From positions 74,880,631 to 74,944,630 of the forward strand of contig CM024755.1 in NCBI GenBank assembly GCA_014218235.1: a stretch of DNA of 64,000 nt, given 5' to 3'. The notes under the pieces are model-generated. The model was given only the letters and a program-made list of their open reading frames with translations. It did not search any database and was not told the DNA's origin. The DNA is from Colocasia esculenta. Lineage: Eukaryota; Streptophyta; Magnoliopsida; Alismatales; Araceae. Position numbers and translations under genes: made by a program. Below are positions 22,258 through 34,469 of the stretch, piece after piece (position 1 is the first letter of the stretch; every line of letters begins with the position of its first letter).

Positions 22258-22363
22258 CGATCCGTTGTTGGCTGAAAGCTGGATGACGGAGATAGAAAAG
22301 ATCTTCCGAGCCATCAGGTGTGCAGATAACGATAAGGTTACGTTAGCCACCTACATGCTACAT

Positions 22364-22440
22364 GTATGTTTTAGTTTTATGCTTGTATGTTTTGTTAAGC
22401 TAGATTTGTTTAGATGGTGCTTATGAATGGTGTACTGCAG
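22364..22440 (+). other. T3 gag intron 2 (predicted, 77 bp)
   Basis: Donor GCTACAT then GTATGTTT, where T1 and T2 have CAG before the GT; acceptor GTGTACTGCAG then GAAAGAGC. Phase 0. If retained, translation stops at 22424-22426. Confidence 0.75.
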
Positions 22441-23070
22441 GAAAGAGCTGATGTATGGTGGGCTTCATTGCTGCGTACTCGGTTCAAGGACGGAGCTGTT
22501 GATGTTGCGTGGGACGAGTTCGTGAGGCTCTTTCGGGCCAAGTTCATCCCTGAGCATGTGCAAGATCGGATGGAGCAAGAATTTCTATCTTTGGCTCAAG
22601 GCTCCATGACCGTGCTAAAATATGAGGCAAGATTTTCTGAACTCTCTAAATATGCACCTCATATCGTGGCAGACGAGCGCAGGAAGACAAAGAAGTTCGT
22701 GATGGGACTCAAGCCATCACTGCGGACGAGACTCGTGGCGTTTGACCACCGCACGTTGGACGAGGCCCTTAGTGCTGCTTGTAGGCAGGAGGGAGAAATG
22801 GAACAATATCTGGAAAAAAAGAAAGCTTCGCAAAAGAGACCTGCAGCAACCTTCCAGCGGCAGGACAAGAAGAAAGCGGTGTACTTGACACAGCAGCGAC
22901 CAGTGTCAGTCGGCAGTTCTCAGGTACCTTCTGTACGTTCCCCTGGTGTGAAGAAGGAGTGTCCCCACTATGGGAAGACACATGGTGGTACCGAATGTTG
23001 GATGATTACGGGCAAGTGCTTAAAGTGTGGAAGCAGCGACCACAAGATCAGAGATTGCCCAAGACTTCAG

Positions 23071-26000
23071 CAGGGAGCTCAGCGTGGAGCGCCAGCCCCA
23101 GCAGTAGCGGCAGCCACGCCAGCTACAGGGAGACCAGGAAGGCCTCGAGCCCCAGCTCGAGTGTTTGCTTTAGCTCATGAGGACGCCGAGCAGGCGGAGC
23201 ATGTCACCAAAGGTACGGTTTTACTTTTAGGTGTGCACGCTCGGGTTTTGTTTGATACGGGTGCTACTCAATCGTTCATTTCCGAGCAGTTCGCTAGGCA
23301 GTTAGCCCTAGAGTCAAGCGTAGAGTCTGAGGATTTAGAGGTCCCTTTGTCTGTACACACCCCTGCGGGTACGGTATCGACTAGGAAGTGCATTCCGTCG
23401 TTACCTGTGTGCATTGAGGATAGAATCATAGATGGGTGTTTCTTCTTGCTAAAGATGAAGGACTATGATGCTATTCTTGGCCTGGATTGGCTAGAGGAGC
23501 ATTATGCGTTAGTGGATTGTCGTCGGAAGAGGATTGTTTTCCGCATTCCTGGGGAGGATGAGTTCTCTCACCCCTTGCCAAGGAATTTGGCGGGAAAGTT
23601 GGTCATCTCTGCCATGAAGGCGATGCGCATGGTGAACAAGGGTTGTGACGCTTTTCTTGCCAGCGTGGTGTTAGTACCAGAGGCTGATGAGTCACCTACT
23701 CTTGCGGAGATTGAGGTAGTGCAGGATTTTCCAGATGTCTTTCCTGATGACTTGACTGGATTGCCACCGGATAGAGAGATAGAGTTTACCATAGAGTTGC
23801 TTCCGGGCACCTCTCCTATCTCGAAGGCTCCATATCGGATGGCACCTGCGGAGTTAGCCGAGTTGAGGAGGCAGTTGCAAGAGTTGCTTGATAAGGGATT
23901 TATTCGCCCTAGTGTTTCCCCTTGGGGAACACCTGTATTATTCGTCAAGAAGAAAGACGGGTCACTTAGGTTATGCATTGACTATAGGAAGCTGAACCAA
24001 GTGACTGTGAAGAACAGGTATCCCTTACCTCGTATTGATGATTTGTTTGACCAATTGCGAGAGGCATCAGTCTTTTCTAAGATTGAGTTGCGATCTGGTT
24101 ATCATCAGTTGAGGATTCGGAGTGAGGATGTGTCCAAGACAGCGTTTAGAACCCGTTATGGATATTATGAGTTTTTGGTCCTTCCTTTCAGATTGACCAA
24201 TGCCCCTGCAGCATTCATAGATCTCATGAACAGGGTGTTTAGGCCTTATCTAGATAGCTTTGTCGTAGTGTTTATTGATGATGTGTTGGTCTACTCTTTG
24301 GATGAGGTCACGCACCGTCAGCATTTGAGGGTAGTGTTAGAGGTTCTTCGTGAGCACAAGCTGTATGCTAAGTTCAGCAAGTGCGATTTTTGGTTGCACG
24401 AGGTTCATTTCCTCGGGCATGTTATCTCCGGTGCTGGTGTTGCAGTGGATCCAGCAAAGGTCCAGGCAGTTATGGATTGGGAGATTCCCAAGACCCCTTC
24501 GGAGATTCGTAGTTTTATTGGTTTAGTTGGTTACTATCGGAGATTTATTGAGGGATTTTCATCCATCGCCGCCCCTTTGACTCAGCTTACCAGAAAGGGA
24601 GTGAAGTTTGTTTGGTCTGAGAAGTGTGAGAGTAGTTTTCAATCATTAAAGACTAAGCTCACGACAGCCCCGGTGTTAGTTTTACCGAGCGGTGTAGAGG
24701 GTTTTGCTCTCTACACGGATGCATCTCAGATTGGTTTAGGTTGTGTAATCATGCAGCAAGAAAGGGTAGTGGCTTATGCTTCTCGTCAGTTGAAGGAGCA
24801 TGAGAGGAACTATCCGACTCATGACTTGGAGCTCGCAGCAGTGGTTCATGCACTAAAGATCTGGAGGCACTATCTTTACGGTGTCAGATTTGAGGTGTTT
24901 ACCGACCACAAGAGCTTGAAGTATCTTTTCTCCCAAAAGGAATTAAACCTGAGGCAGAGAAGATGGATTGAGTTCTTGAAGGACTATGACTTTGACCTTC
25001 AGTATCACCCTGTGAAGGCGAATGTCGTAGCGGATGCTCTGAGTAGAAGGATGCCATCTCTCCAGCAGGATTGGAAGATGTTGGAAGATGCGGCTTGCGC
25101 GTTGACTGAGTTAGAGCCATCGCTATGCCAGGCTTTTGTAGCTCAGTTATCCCTTAGGTCCTCGGTTTTGGATGAGGTGATCGAGCAACAGGAGGCCGAC
25201 CCTAGACTCTTAGAGTTAGTGGGCAAGGCAGGCATTGCTCATGATGAGGACGGTGTGATTAGATTTCAGCACCGTGTTTGTGTCCCTGATTTAGTAGATG
25301 TCCGTGAGCATGTGTTAGCGGAGGCTCATAGATCGCGATTCTCTATTCATCCGGGTAACACTAAGATGTACCAAGATCTGAAGAGATCATTTTGGTGGTC
25401 CGGCATGAAGAAGGATGTAGTGGATTACGTGTCTAGGGGTTTGGTGTGTCAGCAAGTGAAAGCCGAGCGACAGCGACCATCTGGCCTTATGCAGAGGATG
25501 GATATCCCAGTATGGAAGTGGGAGGCTGTCACTATGGATTTCGTTTCGGGTTTGCCTCGATCTAGAAGGGGCAATGACTCGATTTGGGTAGTTGTAGATA
25601 GATTCTCGAAGACTGCTCATTTCTTGCCTATGAAGAAGAAGTAGTCAATAGAGAGTTTAGCTAGATTGTATGTTAGTGGTATCATTAGATTGCATGGTGT
25701 GCCGAAGTCGATCATTTCGGATCGAGATCCGAGATTTACTTCGAGATTGTGGAAGGGTCTTCAGGATGCTTTAGGTTCGGAGCTGAAGCTCAGTTCGGCG
25801 TTTCATCCCCAGACTGATGGACAGTCCGAGAGGACTATCCAGACGCTCGAGTATATGTTGAGAGCGTGTGTTCTGGATTGGAAGGATGATTGGGAGCGTC
25901 ATTTACCTCTTGTGGAGTTCGCATACAACAACAGCTTTCATGCTAGTATTGGTATGGCTCCATTCGAGGCGTTGTATGGTAGGCCCTGCAGATCTCCGTT

Positions 26001-26574
26001 ATGTTGGTAGGAGATTGGTGATAGGCAGTTGATCGGACCGGAGTTAGTTCAAGAAACTTCGGATAAGGTCCAGCTTATCAGGAAGAGGCTTGTTGCGGCA
26101 CAGGATAGGCAGAAGAGTTATGCCGACAACAGAAGGAAGGATTTGGAGTTCGAAGTTGGCGATCATGTCTTCTTGAAGATATCGCCTACTCGTGGTGTCG
26201 TCAGATTTGGCCGACATAGCAAGTTGAGCCCTAGGTTCATTGGCCCATATGAGATTCTCAGACATTTGGGCAGCGTGGCATATGAGCTAGCATTACCCCC
26301 ATCCTTGGCTAGTGTTCATCCCGTCTTCCACGTTTCGATGCTCAGGAAGTATGTCCGAGATCCGTCTCATGTGATTAGTCATGAGCCAGTGGAGATCCAG
26401 CCAGATCTATCGTATGTCGAGCAACCAGTAGCTATTCTTGACCGGAAGGTTCAGCATCTCCGGAATAGGAGTATTGCGTCGGTGAAGGTCCTATGGTGGA
26501 ACTTCTCACGAGAGGAGGCTACTTGGGAGCTTGAGGATGCGATGAAGAAGAAGTATCCCCTTTTGTTTGAGTAG
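23071..26574 (+). pseudogene. pol: T3 pol: protease, RT, RNase H, integrase, chromodomain-like tail
   Basis: Protease has DTGATQSF (about 23255). RT has SKIELRSGYHQ, where T1 and T2 have SKIDL; LPFRLTNAP in place of LPFGLTNAP; and intact FIDDVLVYS. RNase H has YTDAS. Integrase has the HHCC finger with one Cys lost (RGLVCQQVK instead of RCLVCQQVK), then MDFVSGLPRS, SDRDPRF and DGQSERT, the D, D and E of the catalytic triad. The C-terminus (VAILDRKVQHLRN, KVLWWNFSREEATWELED) is chromodomain-like, as in the Tekay lineage. Stops: TAG at 25642-25644 (CAG) and 26008-26010 (GAG). The natural stop is TAG at 26572-26574. The RT motif A and zinc-finger changes suggest that it is inactive. Confidence 0.95.
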
Positions 26575-26607
26575 TGTCGTTCTAACTTCGAGGACGAAGT
26601 TTCTTTT

Positions 26608-26620
26608 AAGGGGGAGAGGG
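26608..26620 (+). promoter_or_regulatory. T3 polypurine tract
   Basis: AAGGGGGAGAGGG directly before the 3' LTR: the plus-strand primer site. Confidence 0.95.
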
Positions 26621-29600
26621 TGTAAGGCCCTCGAATTTTGTTGCCTTATTGTATTGCATGTAGATAATTCATGTTGTGTATGTACGTATGTATGTATCTA
26701 CGTATGTATTAATTAGTATACTTATGTGTGTATGCGTACAATTTAGGTATAAATAATGTATGTATTGCTTGATGGTAGTGTGTGCACAATACCATATAGA
26801 TATTACATGTATATATGCATGATGTGCATGGGTTTCTGCATGTTTTAGACTTCTGGCCGAAGGCCAGATTGGCGTCAATATCATGACGTCGATGTGGTGT
26901 CGGCGTCAACCCTATGGACGCCAACACTAATTCCAGCGTCCAGCGATGTGTACGCCAACTTCTCTGACCTGCATGCGTTGCAGAGCCCAGAACTCCGGGG
27001 GTAAGCAAGCCCAGCCATTGGGGAGAAGTCCCCAACGGCTATCAAGCCATCCCATCACCTCTCCGGGGTTCCCCAGACCCCTCTCCTATAAACTAAACCC
27101 TTGTTGCACCAGAAAACCTCTCTTGACTCTTTGCAAAGAGGAGAGAAAACCCTAGCTCGGAGCTGTGCAAAGACTGAACTTTGGAGGCTCCAATCCGGCG
27201 ATCCAAGGCTTCATCCGGCGTTTTATTGCAACTGGAGGCTAGAGGGAACCAAGGAGAAGGCTTCCCCACCACTGGCTTAGCACCTGCATCGACCAAGAAC
27301 CCGGAGGAGTGGTGTTTTGGAGGCTTCTTGGGACAGCCCAAGGAGAGCTTCACCAAGCTTTTGATCCCTTTGGAGTATTTTTCAGAGGCAAGTACCCTAC
27401 CCATAACGTCCCTGTATGTGTCTAGATCGGTTTTATGAATTTTAAGTATTTTCCTCGTGTCCTGGATCCCCCCTTTCACCTTTTCATTTGAGTTCGGTCT
27501 GTGTTTCTGCACAGACAGGAACTTGGCGTCAATGCCTTGACGCCAAGATCCAGGTGTGCGTCCAGCGATATTGCCATCCACTCCTGGAACGGCCAGAGAC
27601 CGCCGCCAAGTTCATCTGAGCAGAACAGCAAGCTGTTCTGCCCTTCTATATGACTAATTTCGATATGTTTCACGATGAGGATATAATGTAATCTCTTATG
27701 TACTATGTATACTAGTGAATGTGGTGTGTGGATGGATTTTGTGCAAGGTGGTAAATGGTAGAGTTTATTTATTCTATGGAAATACATGTATGATGAGTTA
27801 TCAATCTTGTCAATCCTTTGTTTGTATGATTTAGGACGAATCTGAATGTACTACATTTTATGGGTCATGCATGTATTTGTCAGTCTCTGTTCTGAAATTC
27901 TGAGATCTTTCCCATGCTTGTGTGAATTAGTGGAAATATTGTTTGGGAAATAGAAATCATGCGTAGGTCATGATAAATCTTCGGTAAATCATGTATTGTC
28001 AAAAAATTTCAGGAATAAATTCTGTAGCTCCATGTCTGTTAGGGTTCAGGCAGTGAATTGTTAAAAATTTTGATTGGTATTCAACTCCATGTTAAATCGA
28101 ATTGCGGATAGCATGTGGAATTAATGTTAGATTTTCTGTAATTTCGTTTTAGCTTAGAAAAATCTAAAATTTTGCATGTGGGATCCTAAACCCGAAATTA
28201 GCATGTGGTTAAATTTTCAGGTCATTTGGACCAGTATATGATGCAATATGAATTTTCCATGTAAAAATGTGAAACTAATGCATGCCTTTGTATAATGATT
28301 TGATTTTGTATATGACAACCTGATTAGAGAAATTTCTTGAGTGCTAAATTTCTGTAATTGTAGTGCCATGTTAGGAAAAATAGAGAAGTGTGCATGTGAG
28401 TGAGAAAGTGAATGAAATGAGAGTGACATGTGTAAACCTATGTGTTAAAATCGGTAAAAATGTGTAATGTGTAACTTGTGCAAAATGTGACACTGCTTCC
28501 ACAGAGGGCAGTGGAACCATATCAGGGAAAAGTCCCCCTGAGAAGGTTCAATGTGAAGTGAACCTAAGGGCATTAGGGGGAAATCCTGGAGGTGGACAAG
28601 TACCACTGGTTAGGGTGGAGACTTGTTCTCCCGGTCTGCGCAGTTCAAGAGTCGCCATTGTGTTGCCTAGATGGAGTCTATGTGATGTGATGTGTTGTGT
28701 CCTTCTTTGGTGGTTTGGACTATGTGTCACGGCACTAAATGTGAATGTGTAAATGTGAATGAGTAAATGTGAAAGTGTAAATGTGTATGTGTTCATGTGT
28801 AAGATGTGAATGTGAACAATGTGTAAAAGTGCATGTGTAAAGTGTGAAATATGCGAATTGGGAATTGTGTGAAATTGTGAAACCAAAATGTGAGGATGTG
28901 AGTTGTAATCCATGTTATGACAATCTGAAATCATGCTTAAACAGTAGCTTTACTATGATATGATCATGTTTATGTATGCAAAATGCCTAGAATCCATGCT
29001 AGGGATGATTGTTAAGCATATATAAACAATTCTCCATACTTGGTTGTTCACATGTTTTGATTTAATCGTTGTTGTAGCTCTCATGTGTTAGATTATGGTT
29101 GCTAAAGTATGTAAAACCAGCAAGCTTAAAGCATGTAAAACGGTTATGCATATGCGTAGGAATGTGTAGATTCCATGTTAGGTATGTTTCCTTTCATGCA
29201 TGCTCGGGTATTCATGTTAATGGCTTCCATGTCTTAGTTAGTTAAAGGTAGATTTTTATGTGAGGAATGAATAGAAAGCATGTGATAGGTGATTCTATTT
29301 TAGGAAATCTGAAAGCATAGTCCATGTGTTTCAATTGTAGATTCACCATGATAGGTTGCAAAATTTAATGTCAAGCATGCTACATGTCGTGCCTTGTGAA
29401 TGTGTATGTAGAACCTACTATGATATGTGCATGTATGGTATGTGTAGAAGTACTTGCGGAGTCTTTTAGACTCACTACTTGCTTCGGCGTACAGGTGTAG
29501 TTGGTGACGAGACACTTGTGGAGGAGACGTTGGAGACCGACTCCGAGCGTGGAGATTAGAGTGTTGGAGTATTTGTGACATTTTGAGATTTTCATAGTAT

Positions 29601-29904
29601 GTAATTGCAACATTGTATTAGAATTACTATGGAAATGGAATGTATAAGTGTGGACATTTATGTATTAAATTTTCAGCAATTTAATTATGTGGACTTTTAG
29701 TACTTTAATGTTATCGAATCATGTATGTTAAATGTGGATGATGAATGAAATGAAGACAGTGGTTCTTTTACTTCCGCTACTCTGTTCTTATATTCACGTG
29801 TATCTCAGCTGAATGTTATTGTTGGGTAAATGTCCCACTGTGATGACGCTCGCTATATCGACGTGGGTTGGTATAACCGTACCGGTATAATGAGGGTCGT
29901 CACA
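26621..29904 (+). repeat. T3 3' LTR (3284 bp)
   Basis: Same length and order of signals as the 5' LTR, all shifted by 8220: TATAAAC near 27087, donor 27388, hairpins 27497-27516 and 27522-27547, U5 hairpin 29459-29473. Ends GGGTCGTCACA; the 5' copy ends GGGTCATCACA, a probable CpG decay. Confidence 0.97.
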
Positions 29905-30005
29905 TGTTACTTGCTGAGAGCTGGATGAGGGAGATCGAGAAGATCTTCCGAGCTATTAGGTGCACTGAGGATGACAAGGTCACTTTAGCCACCTATATGC
30001 TGCAG

Positions 30006-30080
30006 GTGTGTAAATTAATTCGCTGGTTATTTATTTAAGTATATATTATGTTGGTTATTCCTTATGGGTGTTTTTGGCAG
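30006..30080 (+). other. T2 gag intron 2 (predicted, 75 bp)
   Basis: ATGCTGCAG then GTGTGTAAAT at the donor; GTGTTTTTGGCAG then GAGCGA at the acceptor. Phase 0. A TAA early in the intron would end translation if it were kept. Confidence 0.75.
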
Positions 30081-30713
30081 GAGCGAGCCGACGTGTGGTA
30101 GTCCTCATTACTACGTACTCGGTTCGAGGATGGTGCTGTGGAGGTTGGTTGGGATGAGTTCGTGAGGCTATTCCAAACCAAGTTTGTCCCGTAGCACATT
30201 TAGGAAAAGATGGAGTAGGAGTTCCTCTTGTTGACTCAGGGCTCTACGACCGTACTGGAGTACGAGGCCAGGTTTGCAGAATTATCAAAGTATGCCCCTC
30301 ATATAGTAGCTGATGAGCGCAGGAAGGGTAAGAAGTTCGTGATGGGTCTGAGACCATCACTGAGGATGAGGTTGGTGGCTTTTGACCATCGTACCCTCGA
30401 GCAGGCGCTCAGCGCAGCATGTCGACAGGAGGGAGAGATGGAGCAGTACCTGGAAGAGAAGAAGGCTTCTCAGAAGAGGCCTGCAGCTCCTTTCCAGAGG
30501 CAGGAGAGAAAGAAGGTGACTTTTCAGTCACCGCAGCGTCCCATGGCATCGGGAAGTAGTCAGGTACCTTCTCAACGTTCCCCTAATGGTAAGAAGGAGT
30601 GTCCTCATTGCGGGAGGACACATGGTGGTACGGAATGTTGGAAGTTGGCGGGGAAGTGCTTGAAGTGCGGGAGCAGCGAGCATAGGATTAAGGATTGCCC
30701 TAGACTACAGTAG

Positions 30714-33700
30714 GGAGGTCAGCATGGAGCGGCACCAGGCCCAGCAGCAGCAGCAGCAGCGCCAGCGACAGGACGACCAGGGAGACCTCGAGCCCCAGCT
30801 CGAGTGTTTGCGTTAGATCGTGAGGACGCCGAGCAGGCGGATCATGTCACCGAAGGTATGATTTTGTTCTTAGGTGTGCATGCTCTGGTTTTGTTCGATA
30901 CGGGTGCTACTCACTCGTTCATTTCCGAGCATTTTTCTAGGCAGTTAGCCCTAGAGTCAGGAATAGAGTCTGAGGATTTAGAAGTCCCTTTGTTTGTGCA
31001 CACACCCGCAGGTACGGTATCGACTAGAAAGTGTATTCCATCTTTACCGGTGTGCATCGAGGATAGAGTCCTAGAAGGGTGTTTCTTCTTGCTAAAGATG
31101 AAGAACTACGATGCTATTCTTGGTCTGGATTGGCTAGAGGAGCACTATGCGTTAGTAGATTGTCGTGGGAAGAAGATCGTTTTCCGCATTTCTGGTGAAG
31201 ATGAATTTTCTCATCCTTTGCCAAGAAACTTGGCAGGGAAGTTTGTCATCTCTGCCATGAGGGCGATGAGAATGGTGAACAAGGGTTGTGACGTTTTTCT
31301 TGCTAGCGTGGTATTAGTACCCAAGGCTGATGAGTCACTTACTCTTGCGGAGATCGATGTAGTGCGGGAGTTTCTAGATGTTTTTCCTGATGATTTATCT
31401 GGATTGCCTTCGGCTAGAAAGATAGAGTTCACTCTAGAGTTGCTTCCAGGCACCTCTCCTATCTCGAAGGCCCCTTATCGGATGGCACCTGCGGAATTAG
31501 CTGAGCTAAGAAAGCAGTTGCAAGATTTGTTAGATAAGGGATTTATTCGTCCTAGCGTTTCCCCTTGGGGCGCACCTATCTTATTCGTGAAGAAGAAGGA
31601 TGGATCACTTAGGTTATGCATTGATTATAGAAAGCTAAACCAAGTGACGGTGAAGAACATGTATCCCTTACCTCGGATTGATGATTTGTTTGACCAACTG
31701 CAAGATGCATCAGTCTTTTCTAAGATTGATTTGTGGTCTGGTTATCATCAGTTGAGGATTATGAGTGAGGATGTGTCCAAGACGGCTTTTAGAACCCGTT
31801 ATGGACATTATGAGTTTTTGGTCCTTCCTTTTGGTCTGACCAACGCCCCTGCAGCGTTCATGAATCTTATGAACAGGGTGTTTAGACCTTACCTAGATAG
31901 TTTTGTGCTGGTTTTCATTGATGACGTGTTGGTCTATTCTCCAGATGAGGCCACACACCGTCAGCATTTGAGGGTAGTGTTAGAGGTTCTCTGTGAGCAC
32001 AAGTTGTATGCCAAGTTCAACAAGTGCGATTTTTGGTTGTGCGAGGTTCATTTCCTTGGGCATGTTATCTCCGGTGGTAGTGTAGCAGTTGATCCAGCGA
32101 AAGTCCAGGCTATTATGGATTGGGAGATTCCCAAGACTCCTTCGGAGATTCGGAGTTTTCTTTGTTTGGTGGGTTATTATCGGCGATTCATTGAGGGATT
32201 TTCATCCATCACCGCGCCATTGACTCAGCTAACCAGAAAAGGAGTAAAGTTTGTCTGGTCTGAGGAGTGTGAGAGTAGTTTTCAATTATTGAAGACTAAA
32301 CTTACATCGGCTCCTGTGTTAGTTTTGCCGAGCGGTGTAGAGGGTTTTGCTATCTACACAGATGCATCTCGGTTTGGCCTTGGCTGTGTGTTGATGCAGC
32401 AAGGAAGGGTAGTAGCATATGCTTCTCTCCAATTGAAGGAGCATGAGTGAAACTATCCGACTAATGATTTGGAACTTGCAGCAGTGGTGCATGCACTGAA
32501 GATCTGGAGGCACTATCTTTATGGTGTCAGGTTTGAGGTGTTCATTGACCACAAGAGCTTGAGATATCTTTTCTCCCAAAAGGAATTAAACCTGAGGCAG
32601 AGAAGATGGATTGAGTTCCTGAAGGACTATGACTTCGACCTCCAGTATCATCCTGGAAAGGCGAATGTTGTAGCAGATGCCCTTAGTAGGAAGAGGTCAT
32701 CGCTCCAACAGGATTGGAAGATGTTGGAGGATGCAGCATGTGCAATAACTGAGTTAGAGTCATCGTTGTGCCAGGATTTTGTAGCTCAGTTGTCCATTAG
32801 GTCATCGGTGTTGGATGAGGTGATCGAGCAGCAAAAAGCCGACCCTAGACTCCAAGAGTTAGTGGGCAAGGCAGGCATTGCTCGTGATGAGGATGGCGTG
32901 ATTAGATTCCATCATCGTGTTTGTGTTCCAGACATCATAGATGTTCGTGAGCATGTATTAGTAGAAGCTCATAGGTCTAGATTCTCTATTCATCCAAGTA
33001 ACACTAAGATGTACCATGATTTGAAGAGATCTTTTTGGTGGTCTGGCATGAACAAAGATGTAGCGGAGTATGTGTCTAGATGTCTAGTGTGCCAGCAAGT
33101 GAAGGCCGAGTGACAGCGACCATCTGGGCTTATGCAGAAGATGGAGATCCCAGTATGGAAGTGGAAAGCTGTCACTATAGATTTCGTTACGGGTTTGCCT
33201 CGATCTAGACGGGGTAATGACTCGATTTGGGTAGTCGTAGATAGATTCTCGAAGACTGCGCATTTCTTACCCATGAAGAAGAAGCAGTCAGTAGAGAGTT
33301 TAGCTAGATTGTATATTAGTAGCATTATTAGATTGCATGGTGTCCCGAAGTCAATCATTTCGGATCGAGATCCGAGATTTACTTCGAGGTTATGGAAGGG
33401 TCTTCAGGATGCGTTAGGTTCGGAATTGAAGCTCAGTTCGGCGTTTCATCCCCAGACAGATGGACAGTCCAAGAGGACTATCCAGACGCTCGAGGATATG
33501 TTGAGGGCGTGTGTTCTAGATTGGAAGGATGATTGGGAGCGCCATTTTACGCTAGTGGAGGTGGCATATAACAACAGTTTTCATGCGAGTATTGGTATGG
33601 CTCCATTTGAGGCGTTGTATGGTAGGCCTTGCAGATCTCCTTTATGTTGGGAGGAGACAGGCGATAGGCAGCTGATTGGTCCGGAGTTAGTTCAGGAGAC

Positions 33701-34217
33701 TTCGGATAAGGTCCAGTTGATTAGGAAGAGGCTTGTTGCGGCACAGGATAGGCAGAAGAGTTATGCCGACAACAGGAGGAAGGATTTGGAGTTCGAGGTA
33801 GGTGAGCATGTCTTTTTAAAGATTTCGCCTACTCGTGGTGTAGTTAGATTTGGCAGGCATGGTAAGTTAAGTCCAAGATTCATTGGCCCGTATAAGATTC
33901 TCAAACGATTGGGCAACTTGGCGTATGAGCTAGCTTTACCCCCAGCGTTAGCTAGTGTTCATCATGTTTTCCACGTATCTATGCTCAGGAGGTATATTAG
34001 AGATCCATCTCATATTATTAGTCACGAGCCAGTAGAGATCCAGCCAGATCTTTCTTATGTGGAGCAACCAGTAGCTATTCTTGACCGAAAGGTTCAACAT
34101 CTCCGGAACAAGAGCATTGCACCGGTGAAAGTCTTATGGCGTAACTTCTCATGAGAGGAAGCTACTTGGGAGCTTGAGGATGCAATGAAGAAGAAATATC
34201 CTCAATTGTTTGAGTAG
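30714..34217 (+). pseudogene. pol: T2 pol: protease, RT, RNase H, integrase, chromodomain-like tail
   Basis: One frame from after the gag TAG to TAG at 34215-34217. Protease DTGATHSF; RT SKIDLWSGYHQ (R to W), LPFGLTNAP and FIDDVLVYS; RNase H YTDASRFGLG; integrase finger with RCLVCQQVK; core IDFVTGLPRS and SDRDPRF, then DGQSKRT, where the third catalytic acid (E in T3) is K. Stops: TGA at 32448-32450, 33111-33113 (CGA to TGA) and 34152-34154 (CGA to TGA). The C-terminus has VAILDRKVQHLRN and EEATWELED. Loss of the catalytic Glu makes this integrase inactive even without the stops. Confidence 0.95.
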
Positions 34218-34249
34218 CGTCGATCTAACTTCGGGGACGAAGTTTCTTT

Positions 34250-34262
34250 AAGGGGGAGAGGG
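34250..34262 (+). promoter_or_regulatory. T2 polypurine tract
   Basis: AAGGGGGAGAGGG directly before the 3' LTR, identical to that of T3. Confidence 0.95.
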
Positions 34263-34403
34263 TGTAAGGCCCTTGATTTTTCATCTTTGGGTGATTTCTT
34301 ATGTATGTATAAATGTATGCCATTGATGTATAAATTCTATTGTGCATAGTACTCACTTGTTTACATTGTATGAATAAGTATTATTTTAATGTGTGCATTG
34401 TAG

Positions 34404-34469
<66 letters not shown>

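Larger units (their letters stand above)
21871..23070 (+). pseudogene. gag: T3 gag, three exons
   Basis: Exon 1 is 21871-22083 (MASRGRRG, basic and proline-rich; TAG at 22051-22053, a CAG-to-TAG change). Intron 1 is 22084-22171. Exon 2 is 22172-22363 (MERFKRMLPPSFKGESDP, TEIEKIFRAIRC). Intron 2 is 22364-22440. Exon 3 starts at 22441 (ERADVWW, RPSATFQRQ-type linker) and runs without a stop into pol. The first zinc knuckle reads CPHYGKTHGGTEC, so its second Cys is Tyr; the second knuckle, CLKCGSSDHKIRDC, is intact. In T3 gag and pol share one frame. The end given is just after the second knuckle. Confidence 0.9.
18401..29904 (+). mobile_element. Element T3: full-length Tekay/Del-like chromovirus
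   Basis: Two LTRs of 3284 bp each (18401-21684 and 26621-29904) flank gag-pol. Flanks are CGTTA (18396-18400) and TGTTA (29905-29909), a 5-bp duplication with one C-to-T change. By hand I count about 50 substitutions between the LTRs (about 1.5 percent), so insertion is recent. It lies in T2 gag exon 2. Coding is nearly intact, with three TAG stops, but several key residues are changed. Confidence 0.97.
17965..30713 (+). pseudogene. gag: T2 gag, three exons, split by T3
   Basis: Exon 1 is 17965-18198 (MASRGRRG; TAG at 18169-18171). Predicted intron 1 is 18199-18295 (GTTAGA...GTGGCAG). Exon 2 is 18296-18400 and resumes at 29910-30005 after T3; joining across one CGTTA copy restores SDPLLAES. 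Predicted intron 2 is 30006-30080 (GTGTGT...TTGGCAG). Exon 3 is 30081-30713 with two intact zinc knuckles (CPHCGRTHGGTEC, CLKCGSSEHRIKDC). Further stops: TAG at 30099, 30192, 30201 and 30216. It ends in CAG TAG GGA right after the second knuckle, as in T1. Confidence 0.85.
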
